Shown piece after piece: positions 14,358-20,118 of a DNA stretch of 21,698 nucleotides. The translations under genes were made by a program, and so were the position numbers. The stretch spans positions 1-21,698 of the forward strand of contig JBOGUF010000021.1 of the NCBI GenBank assembly GCA_050696075.1, written 5' to 3'. This DNA is from JBOGUF01 sp050696075 (GTDB lineage Bacteria; Chloroflexota; Chloroflexia; Thermomicrobiales; UBA6265). The notes beneath the pieces are model-generated. The model saw only the letters and a list, made by a program, of their open reading frames with translations, was not told the origin of the DNA and made no database searches. Every line of letters starts with the position of its first letter. The stretch's first letter is position 1.

Positions 14358-14395
14358 GCGTGCGTCAGAGATTCAGAATCTCTTGGATTGCACGC
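14358..14395. promoter_or_regulatory. Nested palindrome upstream of the dehydrogenase gene
   Basis: AGAGATTC (14367-14374) and GAATCTCT (14376-14383) form a perfect 17-base palindrome centred on a single A. A second pair, GCGTGC (14358-14363) and GCACGC (14390-14395), encloses it. It lies about 100 bases before the dehydrogenase start and after the stop of the 14481 gene. It could be an operator or a transcript-ending hairpin, but no T-run follows. Confidence 0.45.
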
Positions 14396-14480
14396 GCCCC
14401 TACCACGACCCGTGGGGACCCCGAACCGAGATGCTAACGGGTTCCCGTGACGTTGTCTTTGACGATGATAACAGCTCTGG

Positions 14481-14867
14481 TCACTGACCGACGGCGGGTT
14501 CCGCCGGGCGGGCGCGCAAGGGGTGCGGTATGTCGAAGGGCGCGGCGCTCGCTTTGCGTAACCAGCGGTGCAGGTCGCGTTGTTCGCTCTGGCCCAGCCA
14601 TGCGGCGGGGTCGGTGCGGAGGTTTTGCAGGGTACCCATGAGCTGGTCGCGCGTCATCCCCCGCGCGGCGACGAACAGGCTAACCTGATCGTCGTCGGCG
14701 AGGGGACCGGTGCGGACGCACCGGTCGAACCGGAGGCACCACAGCCGCGGCTGCGCTGGATCGCGCGCCGGGGCGACGCGGAAGAGCCATTGGCTCTGCC
14801 GCGTCCGCAGGTAGAGCGAAAGCCCTTCCGGCGGACGCGGCTCTACAACTTCGAATGCGTCGATCAT
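14481..14867 (-). CDS. Hypothetical protein, 128 residues
   Basis: The start at 14867 (MIDAFEVVEPRPPEGLSLYL) has a strong AGGAGG six bases upstream. The longer frame from 14906 has none. The first half looks like a small beta-rich domain (LSLYLRTRQSQWLFRVAP, PRLWCLRFDRCVRTGPL). The second half is helical (MTRDQLMGTLQNLRTDPAAW, SEQRDLHRWLRKA). No signal peptide, membrane helix or known motif is seen. It lies 136 bases downstream of the cold-shock gene on the same strand. A tight GC hairpin stands 29 bases before its start. Confidence 0.65.
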   Translation of the reverse strand: MIDAFEVVEPRPPEGLSLYLRTRQSQWLFRVAPARDPAQPRLWCLRFDRCVRTGPLADDDQVSLFVAARGMTRDQLMGTLQNLRTDPAAWLGQSEQRDLHRWLRKASAAPFDIPHPLRARPAEPAVGQ

Positions 14868-14896
14868 GTCACGCCTCCTGACCCCGTCACCGGATG

Positions 14897-14916
14897 GGCC
14901 GCCCAATCGGGCGGCC
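14897..14916 (-). promoter_or_regulatory. Leader hairpin before the 14867 gene
   Basis: GGCCGCCC (14897-14904) and GGGCGGCC (14909-14916) are perfect arms around the loop AATC. The hairpin lies between the cspA-like gene and the 128-residue gene, about 30 bases before its ATG. It may end the cold-shock transcript or influence translation downstream. There is no T-run. Confidence 0.45.
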
Positions 14917-15003
14917 GTGCGTCGTCGTGTCGACCGCCTGGGCAGCAGACACCGCGCGTGGTGATTGGCGTCCAGGAGGGTGACGATTGCGGCCGTGGCC
15001 GCG

Positions 15004-15273
15004 CTATTCCTCGTCGCCGACGTCGCCGCCGCCGCCGCCGCCGCCGTTGCCGTCGGCGGCCGCCTGCACGTTGACCGCGCGGCGACGGCTGGGGTCGCGC
15101 GGATCAGGCTCCTCGTCGAAGTTGACCTGATCCCCTTCCCGCAGTTGGTCGTAGGCGTCGTTCACGACCGCGGTGCGGTGGAAGAAGAGGTCACCGCTGG
15201 ACCCGGCGCCTTCCCGCTTGATGAACCCGAAGCCTTTGTCCTCACGCATGGTCTTGATCGTACCGGTTGCCAT
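15004..15273 (-). CDS. CspA-family cold-shock protein with glycine-acidic tail
   Basis: A cold-shock-domain RNA chaperone that binds single-stranded nucleic acid. In the 89 residues RNP1 is KGFGFI (13-18) and RNP2 is DLFFHR (28-33). The N-terminus MATGTIKTMREDKGFGFI is typical. The cold-shock domain ends near residue 70. It is followed by an unusual tail: a run of glycines, then DVGDEE. Bacterial Csp proteins are usually 65-70 residues without such a tail. A GGGAAAGGA site precedes the start. It lies between two unknown small genes on the same strand, with the conserved hairpin block at 15747-15825 upstream of the group. Confidence 0.95.
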   Translation of the reverse strand: MATGTIKTMREDKGFGFIKREGAGSSGDLFFHRTAVVNDAYDQLREGDQVNFDEEPDPRDPSRRRAVNVQAAADGNGGGGGGGDVGDEE

Positions 15274-15384
15274 TGAATCGTCCTTTCCCGTGATGCTCTC
15301 TCGCGCGGATCTTCATCGCCCGGCGGCGCGACACGTCGATCGTCGCCGGCCGCCGGATGACCTCGTCGTTACCGGATACCTCGC

Positions 15385-15546
15385 TCAACCCTTCCGACCA
15401 CGTCGCCGCCGTTCGACCTTGCGGGGCTTAGGCGGCTTCGGCGCCTTCTGGGATCGCTGCGGCTGCGCCGGTTCGACGAGCGGTCCCGTTCTCGGGTTGG
15501 GAGCCTCCCCTTCCTGCTTCGCACTCGGCGACGTGGTCGACCCCAT
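15385..15546 (-). CDS. Small basic proline-rich protein, 53 residues
   Basis: The start at 15546 (MGSTTSPSAKQEGEAPNPRT) follows AAGGAGG by six bases, which decides against the frame start at 15576. The C-terminal third is strongly basic (KPPKPRKVERRRRGRKG), so the product is probably disordered and may bind nucleic acid or ribosomes. That is inference from composition. It lies 111 bases upstream of the cold-shock gene on the same strand. No family is recognised. Confidence 0.55.
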   Translation of the reverse strand: MGSTTSPSAKQEGEAPNPRTGPLVEPAQPQRSQKAPKPPKPRKVERRRRGRKG

Positions 15547-15746
15547 GGTCTTCCTCCTTGCCTTCTTGCTCCCCAATCACGCAACGTCAGCACCTGAGCC
15601 GAGCGCCACGGATAGTCTCGCCGCCGTTGGCGGCTCGCCACTCCTCGAACCGGTGCCCGACGAAGGCAATGCTTGGGCGGACAGAGAGGGTGAGAGGGGG
15701 ACGAGAAGATCGGCGGACGAGACCGGCCTATTCGGCGCTGTAATCG
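15547..15746. other. Spacer between small basic gene and conserved block
   Basis: I see no convincing gene. GCCGCC and GGCGGC around about 15621-15635 form a small hairpin. The stretch would be an untranslated leader if transcription starts at the block upstream. Confidence 0.35.
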
Positions 15747-15825
15747 TGCCGGTCGTCGATACCGTCGACCGCGAGAGGGGGCGGCGCGGCCGTGGACTGC
15801 CCACGGCCGGATGTGTAAAGGCTAC
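15747..15825. ncRNA. Conserved hairpin block, copy B
   Basis: This is the second copy of the block at 9339-9420. Its hairpin is stronger: CGGCCGTGG (15787-15795) and CCACGGCCG (15801-15809) with a five-base loop, nine perfect pairs. Compared with copy A, two stem pairs differ at both partners yet still pair. The conserved flanks are TGCCGGTCGTCGAT, CCGTCGACC and CCGGATGTGTAAAGGCTAC. It lies about 200 bases upstream of the minus-strand group that contains the cold-shock gene. Whether it acts as RNA, as DNA or as a short coding segment is open. Confidence 0.5.
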
Positions 15826-16108
15826 ACGCATGCGAAAACGATGGCAAGGCCGAGGCTACTGGCGATTCGGCAGCACGGGCGCGAGAGCGCGATCGGTCTA
15901 ATGGAGGACCTACGCTCATCAGTTGGGCAGATCCCAATAGTCGACCGTCTGGCTCAGGGAGCCGCGCACGTGACGATCTCCCTTCTTCCGGCGACGCTGT
16001 GCCACCATGACGGCGCGAAACTCGCCGGCTTGCATTCGCTCGAACTAGCGCCCCTCGTTGAACGTGTGACGGAGTTCGTCTTCGCTCACGAATCTGGGAG
16101 ACATGGCA
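15826..16108. other. Gene-poor spacer
   Basis: No frame in this stretch looks coding. It separates the conserved block from the small plus-strand gene at 16109, and I see no repeat or strong promoter in it. Confidence 0.35.
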
Positions 16109-16366
16109 ATGACGACCCCGCTCGACGTCGAAATTCGATCCTGGATCGCGCGCGTGCTGACCGGCGAAGCGACGTTGCGCGACTTCTACCGTTGGTTTGT
16201 ACCGGCTACCTGGGAGGTCGAGCGGAGCGGGAATGCAGAGGCAATTCGTCTGACACATGCCCTAGCCCTCCTGCTCAACGAATTCTCAGCCGGAGACATA
16301 ACGGCGGATGACGTGAAGCGGCAACTCGTACCCTTCGCCGAGTCAACGGCATTGGTCAGATCGTGA
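16109..16366 (+). CDS. Hypothetical protein, 85 residues
   Basis: The frame reads MTTPLDVEIRSWIARVLTGE and continues TLRDFYRWFVPATWEVERSG. It looks like an all-helical, acidic cytoplasmic protein, with hydrophobic periodicity in LTHALALLLNEF and ITADDVKRQLVPF. GGGAG lies eight bases before the ATG at 16109. The earlier ATG at 16103 is only two bases from it and is less likely. No family is recognised. The gene stands alone, with non-coding sequence on both sides. Confidence 0.65.
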   Translation: MTTPLDVEIRSWIARVLTGEATLRDFYRWFVPATWEVERSGNAEAIRLTHALALLLNEFSAGDITADDVKRQLVPFAESTALVRS

Positions 16367-16503
16367 CGCTTGGCGCGCGGCCTCGCGCGGCCGATCTGAA
16401 AACGCAATGCCCTCGAAGAACTCCGAATCCGAACCGTGAACGGTCGGCGAGCCGACCGCCAGCGCACTCCTCCTGATCCTCACACTATCACCACACCTAC
16501 CCC

Positions 16504-16534
16504 TTGAACCTGACGGTACGTCATGGTTTAGCAT
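16504..16534 (+). promoter_or_regulatory. MerR-type promoter with 19-bp spacer and operator
   Basis: TTGAAC (16504-16509) and TAGCAT (16529-16534) are separated by 19 bases, the lengthened spacer typical of promoters untwisted by MerR-family activators. The spacer holds the dyad TGACG-GTA-CGTCA with AACC and GGTT outside it. This resembles operators of the TipA-like group. It lies directly ahead of a MerR-type gene with a GGAGG site, so it is presumably its autoregulatory promoter. Confidence 0.7.
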
Positions 16535-16553
16535 CCCTGTTCGGAGGTGACGC

Positions 16554-16802
16554 ATGGGGCGTCGGTATCGGGTCGGGGAGCGGACGAGGCTGACGGGGGT
16601 CTCGGTGCGGACCCTGCACCTCGACGATCAGATCGGCTTGCCGCTCAGGGAGATCGCGCGGCTCTTGCGGCGGCCAGACTTCGACCTGATCGCGTCCCCG
16701 CGGATCCAGGAGGGCGGACATGCAGGGACATGGAACGGGGCGGACCAAGCTGGTCCGCCCCGTTCATATCCTGGCTCACATCTCAGCGCTCAGCACAACT
16801 GA
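16554..16802 (+). pseudogene. MerR-family regulator with internal deletion
   Basis: The frame begins YRVGERTRLTGVSVRTLHLD, the first half of a MerR DNA-binding domain. After DDQIGL it jumps directly to PLREIARLLRRPDFD, which normally follows about 35 residues later (the RxYxxxDLxxLQxIxxxRELGL stretch). The wing and half the recognition domain are thus lost, with the frame kept. After SPRIQEG the frame degenerates and stops at 16800-16802, so the coiled coil and any effector domain are missing. Deletion between the two similar IGL/LGL sites is the likely cause. The 82-residue remnant should not bind DNA normally. Confidence 0.8.
16733..16765. terminator. Strong GC hairpin downstream of MerR remnant
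   Basis: GAACGGGGCGGACCA (16733-16747) and TGGTCCGCCCCGTTC (16751-16765) are perfect 15-base arms with a three-base loop. It lies between the MerR remnant and the minus-strand gene ending at 16862, so it may stop transcription from either side. There is no clear T-run, so function is inferred from stability and position. Confidence 0.5.
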
Positions 16803-16810
16803 CGAACTGG

Positions 16811-16852
16811 GCACTCGGTACTCGGTACTCGGTACTCGGTACTCGGTACTCG
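16811..16852. repeat. Tandem heptamer array (GTACTCG x6)
   Basis: Six units of seven bases: one GCACTCG, then five perfect GTACTCG. The array ends ten bases before the stop codon of the minus-strand DUF4352-like gene. Its complement, unit GAGTACC, matches the array at 21119-21139 and the one at 4104-4138. Confidence 0.92.
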
Positions 16853-16861
16853 ATGCGCCGA

Positions 16862-17413
16862 TTAGGAGACCTTCGCGACGGTGATGAGGCGGCCGCTCTC
16901 CGGCTGCCAGAAGATATGGTCGACGTCGTTGTCCGCGTAGAGCGTGTAGAAGAGGAGGCCGGAGACCGAGTCGCCGGGGGCGAGGTTGGCATCCTCCATC
17001 TCGGGATCGGCCTCTTCCTGCTCCTCGGCGCGGAAGACGAGCGTGTCATTCCAGAGGAAGCCCTGGCTATCCTGGAGGAGGAAGTCGAAGGCACTGACGT
17101 CAACGGCATCCTCGCCGGTGGCCTCGACGGTGATGCGGAGGGCAACAAAGCGGTAGCCACGGTCTGGGCCGTCGCCCTCATCGTAGTCCTCGAACGGGTC
17201 GATGACTTCCTCGATGGTGACTTGCGCGGCCTCTTCACCCTGCTCATTGATGTAGATGGCGGCCTCGCCGACGGCGGGATCGCCGCCGCCGGCGGCGTCA
17301 CCGGCCGGACCGGCTTGGGGCGCTTCGGGGGTGGCGTCCTGCGCCGTCACCGACGCGACCGAGCCGACGACGAACACGCCGAGCAGCGCGACGATCATCA
17401 AGATTCGATGCAT
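16862..17413 (-). CDS. Secreted DUF4352-like protein
   Basis: A 183-residue exported protein. It starts with a Sec signal peptide (MHRILMIVALLGVFVVGSVA, cut near VTAQD at about residue 25), then an acidic Ala/Gly/Pro-rich linker to about residue 48. The folded part reads like DUF4352, an immunoglobulin-like domain of secreted proteins: GYRFVALRITVEATGEDAVDV, then FDFLLQDSQGFLW and a LAPGDSVSGLLFYTLYAD turn. These proteins sit outside the membrane; their ligand is unknown. AAGGGA lies before the start. It is a single minus-strand gene, with a heptamer array and a hairpin just past its stop. Confidence 0.82.
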   Translation of the reverse strand: MHRILMIVALLGVFVVGSVASVTAQDATPEAPQAGPAGDAAGGGDPAVGEAAIYINEQGEEAAQVTIEEVIDPFEDYDEGDGPDRGYRFVALRITVEATGEDAVDVSAFDFLLQDSQGFLWNDTLVFRAEEQEEADPEMEDANLAPGDSVSGLLFYTLYADNDVDHIFWQPESGRLITVAKVS

Positions 17414-17755
17414 GTGTCCCTTCCTTCGATATAGAACCGAATCACCCGGCCGGCCCCGGCCGAGCGCCGCCCCGGCATTGTCCAGACGGACCGAACAGGC
17501 GCCGCCAGCGACCGATAGTAATAAACCATCCGCACGCGGTATGCCAACCCTGGATATGTCACACTATTGTGAAGGGCAACCGGAAGTTGAGACAGATGTC
17601 AACACGATTTATTCTTGACATATTGCGGGGTGGGCAGCACGAACAGGAGGGACGCGGGCGACGAACTAGCGTGGAGACTCGTACTATTCGTGCAGACGCG
17701 CGCGGACGGCGCCGTTGCCGCTTTCGCGCAATTTTTCTTCGAGGAGGTTGGGCTG
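17414..17755. promoter_or_regulatory. Divergent spacer between DUF4352-like and SRAP genes
   Basis: There is no gene in this 342-base gap. It must hold both divergent promoters. TCACA and TGTGA around a four-base centre form a palindrome at about 17559-17572. GTTGA and TCAAC bracket 17586-17603. TTGACA at about 17613-17618 could be a -35 box for the plus strand, but its -10 is poor. I saw no LexA-type GAAC-N4-GTTC box, although SRAP genes are often SOS-linked. Confidence 0.35.
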
Positions 17756-18436
17756 ATGTGTGGTCGCTACGTGGTGGCTGGGCGGTTGGACGACTTGGAG
17801 TTTAGTGAGCGGTTTCAATTACGGCGGATCCAGATCGAGCTGCCGCTGACCTACAACGCGGCGCCATCGCAGCAGTTGCCGGTGATCCTCGAGGAGGACG
17901 CGGGGGAGCGGGCGGCGCGGTTGATGCAGTGGGGTCTGATCCCGCGCTGGCGCAAGCCGGGGGAGAAGGGCAGTTTCGCGCCGATCAACGCCCGGTCGGA
18001 GTCGGTGCTGGAGAAGCCGATGTTCCGCCCGCTGATGGCCAACCGGCGCTGTGTGGTGCCAGCCAGCGGCTTCTACGAGTGGCAACAGCGGGCCGGGGGC
18101 AAGCAGCCATACTACATTACGGTGCCTGAGCAGCCGCTGATCGCCTTCGCCGGGCTCTACGACGAGCGGGAGGAGGACGGCGATATCCTCGCCTCCTACA
18201 CGATCCTGACGACGGCGCCAAACGAGCTGATGGCCACCGTCCACAACCGAATGCCGGTGATTTTGCAGCCAGAGGACGAAGAGGCGTGGCTGAGCCGGGA
18301 GGTCGACAACCCGCACGCCGTCGAGCACCTGCTGCGCCCGTACCCAGCGGAGGCAATGGACGCGCGCCCGGTGAGCCGGGCGGTCAATAACGTGCGGCAC
18401 AACGGCCCGGAGTTGATCGAGCCGGTGGAGGAGTAA
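17756..18436 (+). CDS. SRAP-family protein (YedK/HMCES), abasic-site DNA-protein crosslink factor
   Basis: SRAP proteins protect abasic sites in single-stranded DNA by forming a covalent thiazolidine link through their N-terminal cysteine. All key residues are present: Cys2 (MCGRY, exposed after Met removal), the Asn in TYNAAPSQ, the Glu in SGFYEW and the His in TVHNRMP. The 226-residue length is normal. The start at 17756 is fixed by Cys2 and by GAGGAGG upstream; the frame is open about 47 codons earlier, but that is not used. The gene converges with a minus-strand YgiT-like frame that overlaps its 3' end. Together with the glycosylase at 6864 it is the second DNA-damage gene of the window. 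Confidence 0.95.
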   Translation: MCGRYVVAGRLDDLEFSERFQLRRIQIELPLTYNAAPSQQLPVILEEDAGERAARLMQWGLIPRWRKPGEKGSFAPINARSESVLEKPMFRPLMANRRCVVPASGFYEWQQRAGGKQPYYITVPEQPLIAFAGLYDEREEDGDILASYTILTTAPNELMATVHNRMPVILQPEDEEAWLSREVDNPHAVEHLLRPYPAEAMDARPVSRAVNNVRHNGPELIEPVEE

Positions 18437-18669
18437 GAGTGCGCCTCGATCGTCTGGACGATATCCTCGACGTCCTCGCTCAGGGCGACGCCAACCGGCA
18501 CCGGAACATACCGTTCGCCGCGGGCGTCACCGATGCTCATAGGCACGTCATGGACGGCAACGACCAGATCGTCCCGGCGGAACGTTAGGTCGCCACAGCC
18601 GAACCGCATCTCCGCGCCGCATTTCTGGCAGGTTCCCACGGCCTTGACGACCTGCTGCTCAGTCTTCAT
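18196..18669 (-). pseudogene. YgiT/MqsA-like zinc-finger antitoxin remnant
   Basis: From the ATG at 18669 the product opens MKTEQQVVKAVGTCQKCGAE and continues LTFRRDDLVVAVHDVP, the layout of YgiT-type zinc-finger antitoxins. The first CxxC is present (C14, C17). The second pair, normally in a CxxCGExY segment after the VP, is replaced by IGDARGERY, so zinc binding should fail. After about residue 77 the frame runs 240 bases into the opposite strand of the SRAP gene, where it is only a shadow. The natural C-terminus therefore seems lost or overwritten. The start overlaps the upstream toxin frame by 11 bases, as in working pairs. Confidence 0.5.
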
Positions 18670-18925
18670 GGTGTCCACCCTTTCGAGGCCTGTTTCTCCT
18701 TCGTGTGAACTGGTTGAGCCATTCACCGACGCTGGGGCGATACATCGTGATAATGACGACGCCGTCGGTGTAGTCCCACTGGACACTACAGTGGATGTAG
18801 TTGGCGCTATAGAGTGGAGACGGAGCAATGCCGCCCGCCTCGTCGGCTTCATCGGGGGCGGGCGCGCTCGTCTAAAGCTCGTCGATCCGCACGCTGAGCG
18901 GTCTGTTCTGCCGTGGATCTGGCAT
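18659..18925 (-). pseudogene. DUF4258-like toxin remnant with in-frame TAG
   Basis: An ATG at 18925 with GAGGAG upstream starts MPDPRQNRPLSVRIDEL and meets an in-frame TAG at 18874-18872. The same frame continues open for 70 more codons to TGA at 18661-18659. This later part contains VVIITMYRPSVGEWLNQFTR followed by RR, the typical end of DUF4258 proteins, which pair with YgiT-type antitoxins. The N-terminal histidine-arginine part of the domain is not visible, so there is probably a deletion besides the stop. The remnant overlaps the antitoxin-like start by 11 bases. I read the pair as a dead toxin-antitoxin module. Confidence 0.5.
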
Positions 18926-19019
18926 GGTGCAAATCTCCTCGCGGAGGATGCCAGGATGCAAGATGCGTGTCTATCCGCGACCCATAGCGTGCGAACGCGG
19001 GAGACAGATGCTTATCGAC

Positions 19020-19692
19020 TCAGTCGAGGGCGGCGAAGAGGGCGAGTGGGTCGACCGTCAAGCCCGGCACGACCGTGGCGTGGAAGACCCCGGCGATCGG
19101 CTCGACGGGGACGTATGGGCCGTTCCGGAGCGCGAGCATGCGAAACGTTCGCGCCCCCGGATCGGCCATCCAGTATTCGAGGACGCCAGCCGCTTCGTAG
19201 AGCCGCCGCTTCGCGACTTGATCGTAGGCGGGGTTGGAGGGCGAGATGATCTCGACCACGATGTCGGGCGCGCCATGGACGGTGTTGCCCTGGTAGATGT
19301 GGCGCCGTTCGTTTCGGATGACGAGGAGGTCGGGTTGGACCTGCGTGTCATCGGCGAAGCGGACATCGACCGGGGCATAATACACCCAACCCCACCCGGT
19401 CTCGATCACCGCCTACGGAACACTAGAGCCTGTCTGCACCCCGTCATGCTGAGGCAGCGAAGCATCCCCGCGCGAAGCGCGGCGGCGGCACGCGGGACCG
19501 GCGTCGCCGGGGGCTGCCCTTCGGTTCCTCAGGGCGTGCTTCGGCGTCGCCTCAGCATGACGGAGCGTTGCAAACACGGCCAAAGGGCGCGGGCGATATG
19601 TACAACACACCGTCGATGATCTCGTAGCGCATGCCGTCGTCGGGGAACTGTTCCAGGTCCTGATAGGTCAGCAGTTGGGTGGTGATCGACAT
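19020..19692 (-). pseudogene. Uma2-family nuclease gene interrupted by palindromic element
   Basis: Uma2 (DUF820) proteins have a PD-(D/E)xK nuclease fold. The N-terminal piece starts at 19692 (MSITTQLLTYQDLEQFPDDG, then MRYEIIDGVLYISPAPF) and runs into the element at about 19563. The C-terminal piece, 19409 to 19020, has YYAPVDVRF, VQPDLLVI, VVEIISPSNPAYD and KRRLYEAAGVLEYWMADP, with the catalytic D, E and K. Between them lies the 121-bp element at 19442-19562. About 30 codons of the first helix region are missing, and a TAG precedes the C-terminal piece. The two parts are in different frames, so no full protein can be made. Confidence 0.82.
19442..19562. repeat. Palindromic dispersed element, copy 2 (121 bp)
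   Basis: The element has perfect 14-bp terminal inverted repeats, CGTCATGCTGAGGC and GCCTCAGCATGACG. Its core (GCATCCCCGCGCGA, GGCACGCGGGACCGGC) matches copy 1 at 2276-2394. The inner flanks are swapped between copies: GAGGAACCGAAGGG lies left of the core in copy 1, and its complement lies right of the core in copy 2. It encodes nothing. It sits inside a Uma2 gene, which is direct evidence of insertion, although no target duplication is clear. Confidence 0.85.
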
Positions 19693-19753
19693 GGCGGCCT
19701 CCCGAGGCTGAGTCGCGCGTTGTCGCAAGTATCCGGCGGCGCGACGGCCCTCG

Positions 19754-20020
19754 TCAATCGGCGGCGGGTTCCTCCGATGCCCGCGGCGCCTGGCGCGCCT
19801 GCGAATAGAGACCGGCGGCGGCGAGGCCGTAGACGACGCCGGCGAGGAGCCAGCGGGCAAGGGAGCCGGCCTGGCCGTCGCCGAGCGCAAGATCGCGCAG
19901 GGCGACGAGAACGGTAGCGGCGACGATGGCGGCAAGTCCGGCCCATCGGACCGGCAGCCCCAGCCGCTTCATGACTTCGACCACGCCTGGAACGAGGGCG
20001 ACGATGGCAACGTCGGTCAC
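19754..20020 (-). CDS. Small holin-like membrane protein
   Basis: An 88-residue protein with two or three membrane segments: VAIVALVPGVVEVMKRLG (weakly hydrophobic), WAGLAAIVAATVLVALRDLA and LARWLLAGVVYGLAAAGLYS. A short hydrophilic tail (QARQAPRASEEPAAD) follows. The size, paired helices and charged tail resemble phage-type holins or holin-like proteins, and it lies directly downstream of a peptidoglycan amidase gene on the same strand. The ATG at 20020 has AAGGAGG upstream. The holin role is inferred from this pairing; there are no other phage genes in the window. Confidence 0.65.
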   Translation of the reverse strand: MTDVAIVALVPGVVEVMKRLGLPVRWAGLAAIVAATVLVALRDLALGDGQAGSLARWLLAGVVYGLAAAGLYSQARQAPRASEEPAAD

Positions 20021-20033
20021 GATGTGCCTCCTT

Positions 20034-20113
20034 GATAGGGGTTAGGCGTTAGGGGTTAGGCGATAGGCGTTAGGGAGGACGACGACGTAGCTCCTAACGC
20101 CTATCGCCTATCG
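20034..20113. repeat. Inverted pair of heptamer arrays forming a long hairpin
   Basis: Six units of seven bases, GATAGGG, GTTAGGC, GTTAGGG, GTTAGGC, GATAGGC, GTTAGGG, fill 20034-20075. A shorter array of the complementary unit follows (CCTAACG, CCTATCG, CCTATCG; about 20093-20113). The inner parts pair over 17 bases with one bulge (20060-20077 with 20091-20107) around a 13-base loop. The structure lies between the amidase stop and the holin-like start. It may end or slow transcription between the two genes. Confidence 0.85.
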
Positions 20114-20118
20114 CGTCG

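Noticed and set aside
16811..16852. CRISPR-like array
   Set aside because: The seven-base units are directly adjacent with no spacers and no cas genes are present.
20034..20075. Telomere-like GTTAGGG repeats
   Set aside because: The resemblance to TTAGGG is accidental: the units vary, the array is internal, and it belongs to the general heptamer family with an inverted partner next to it.
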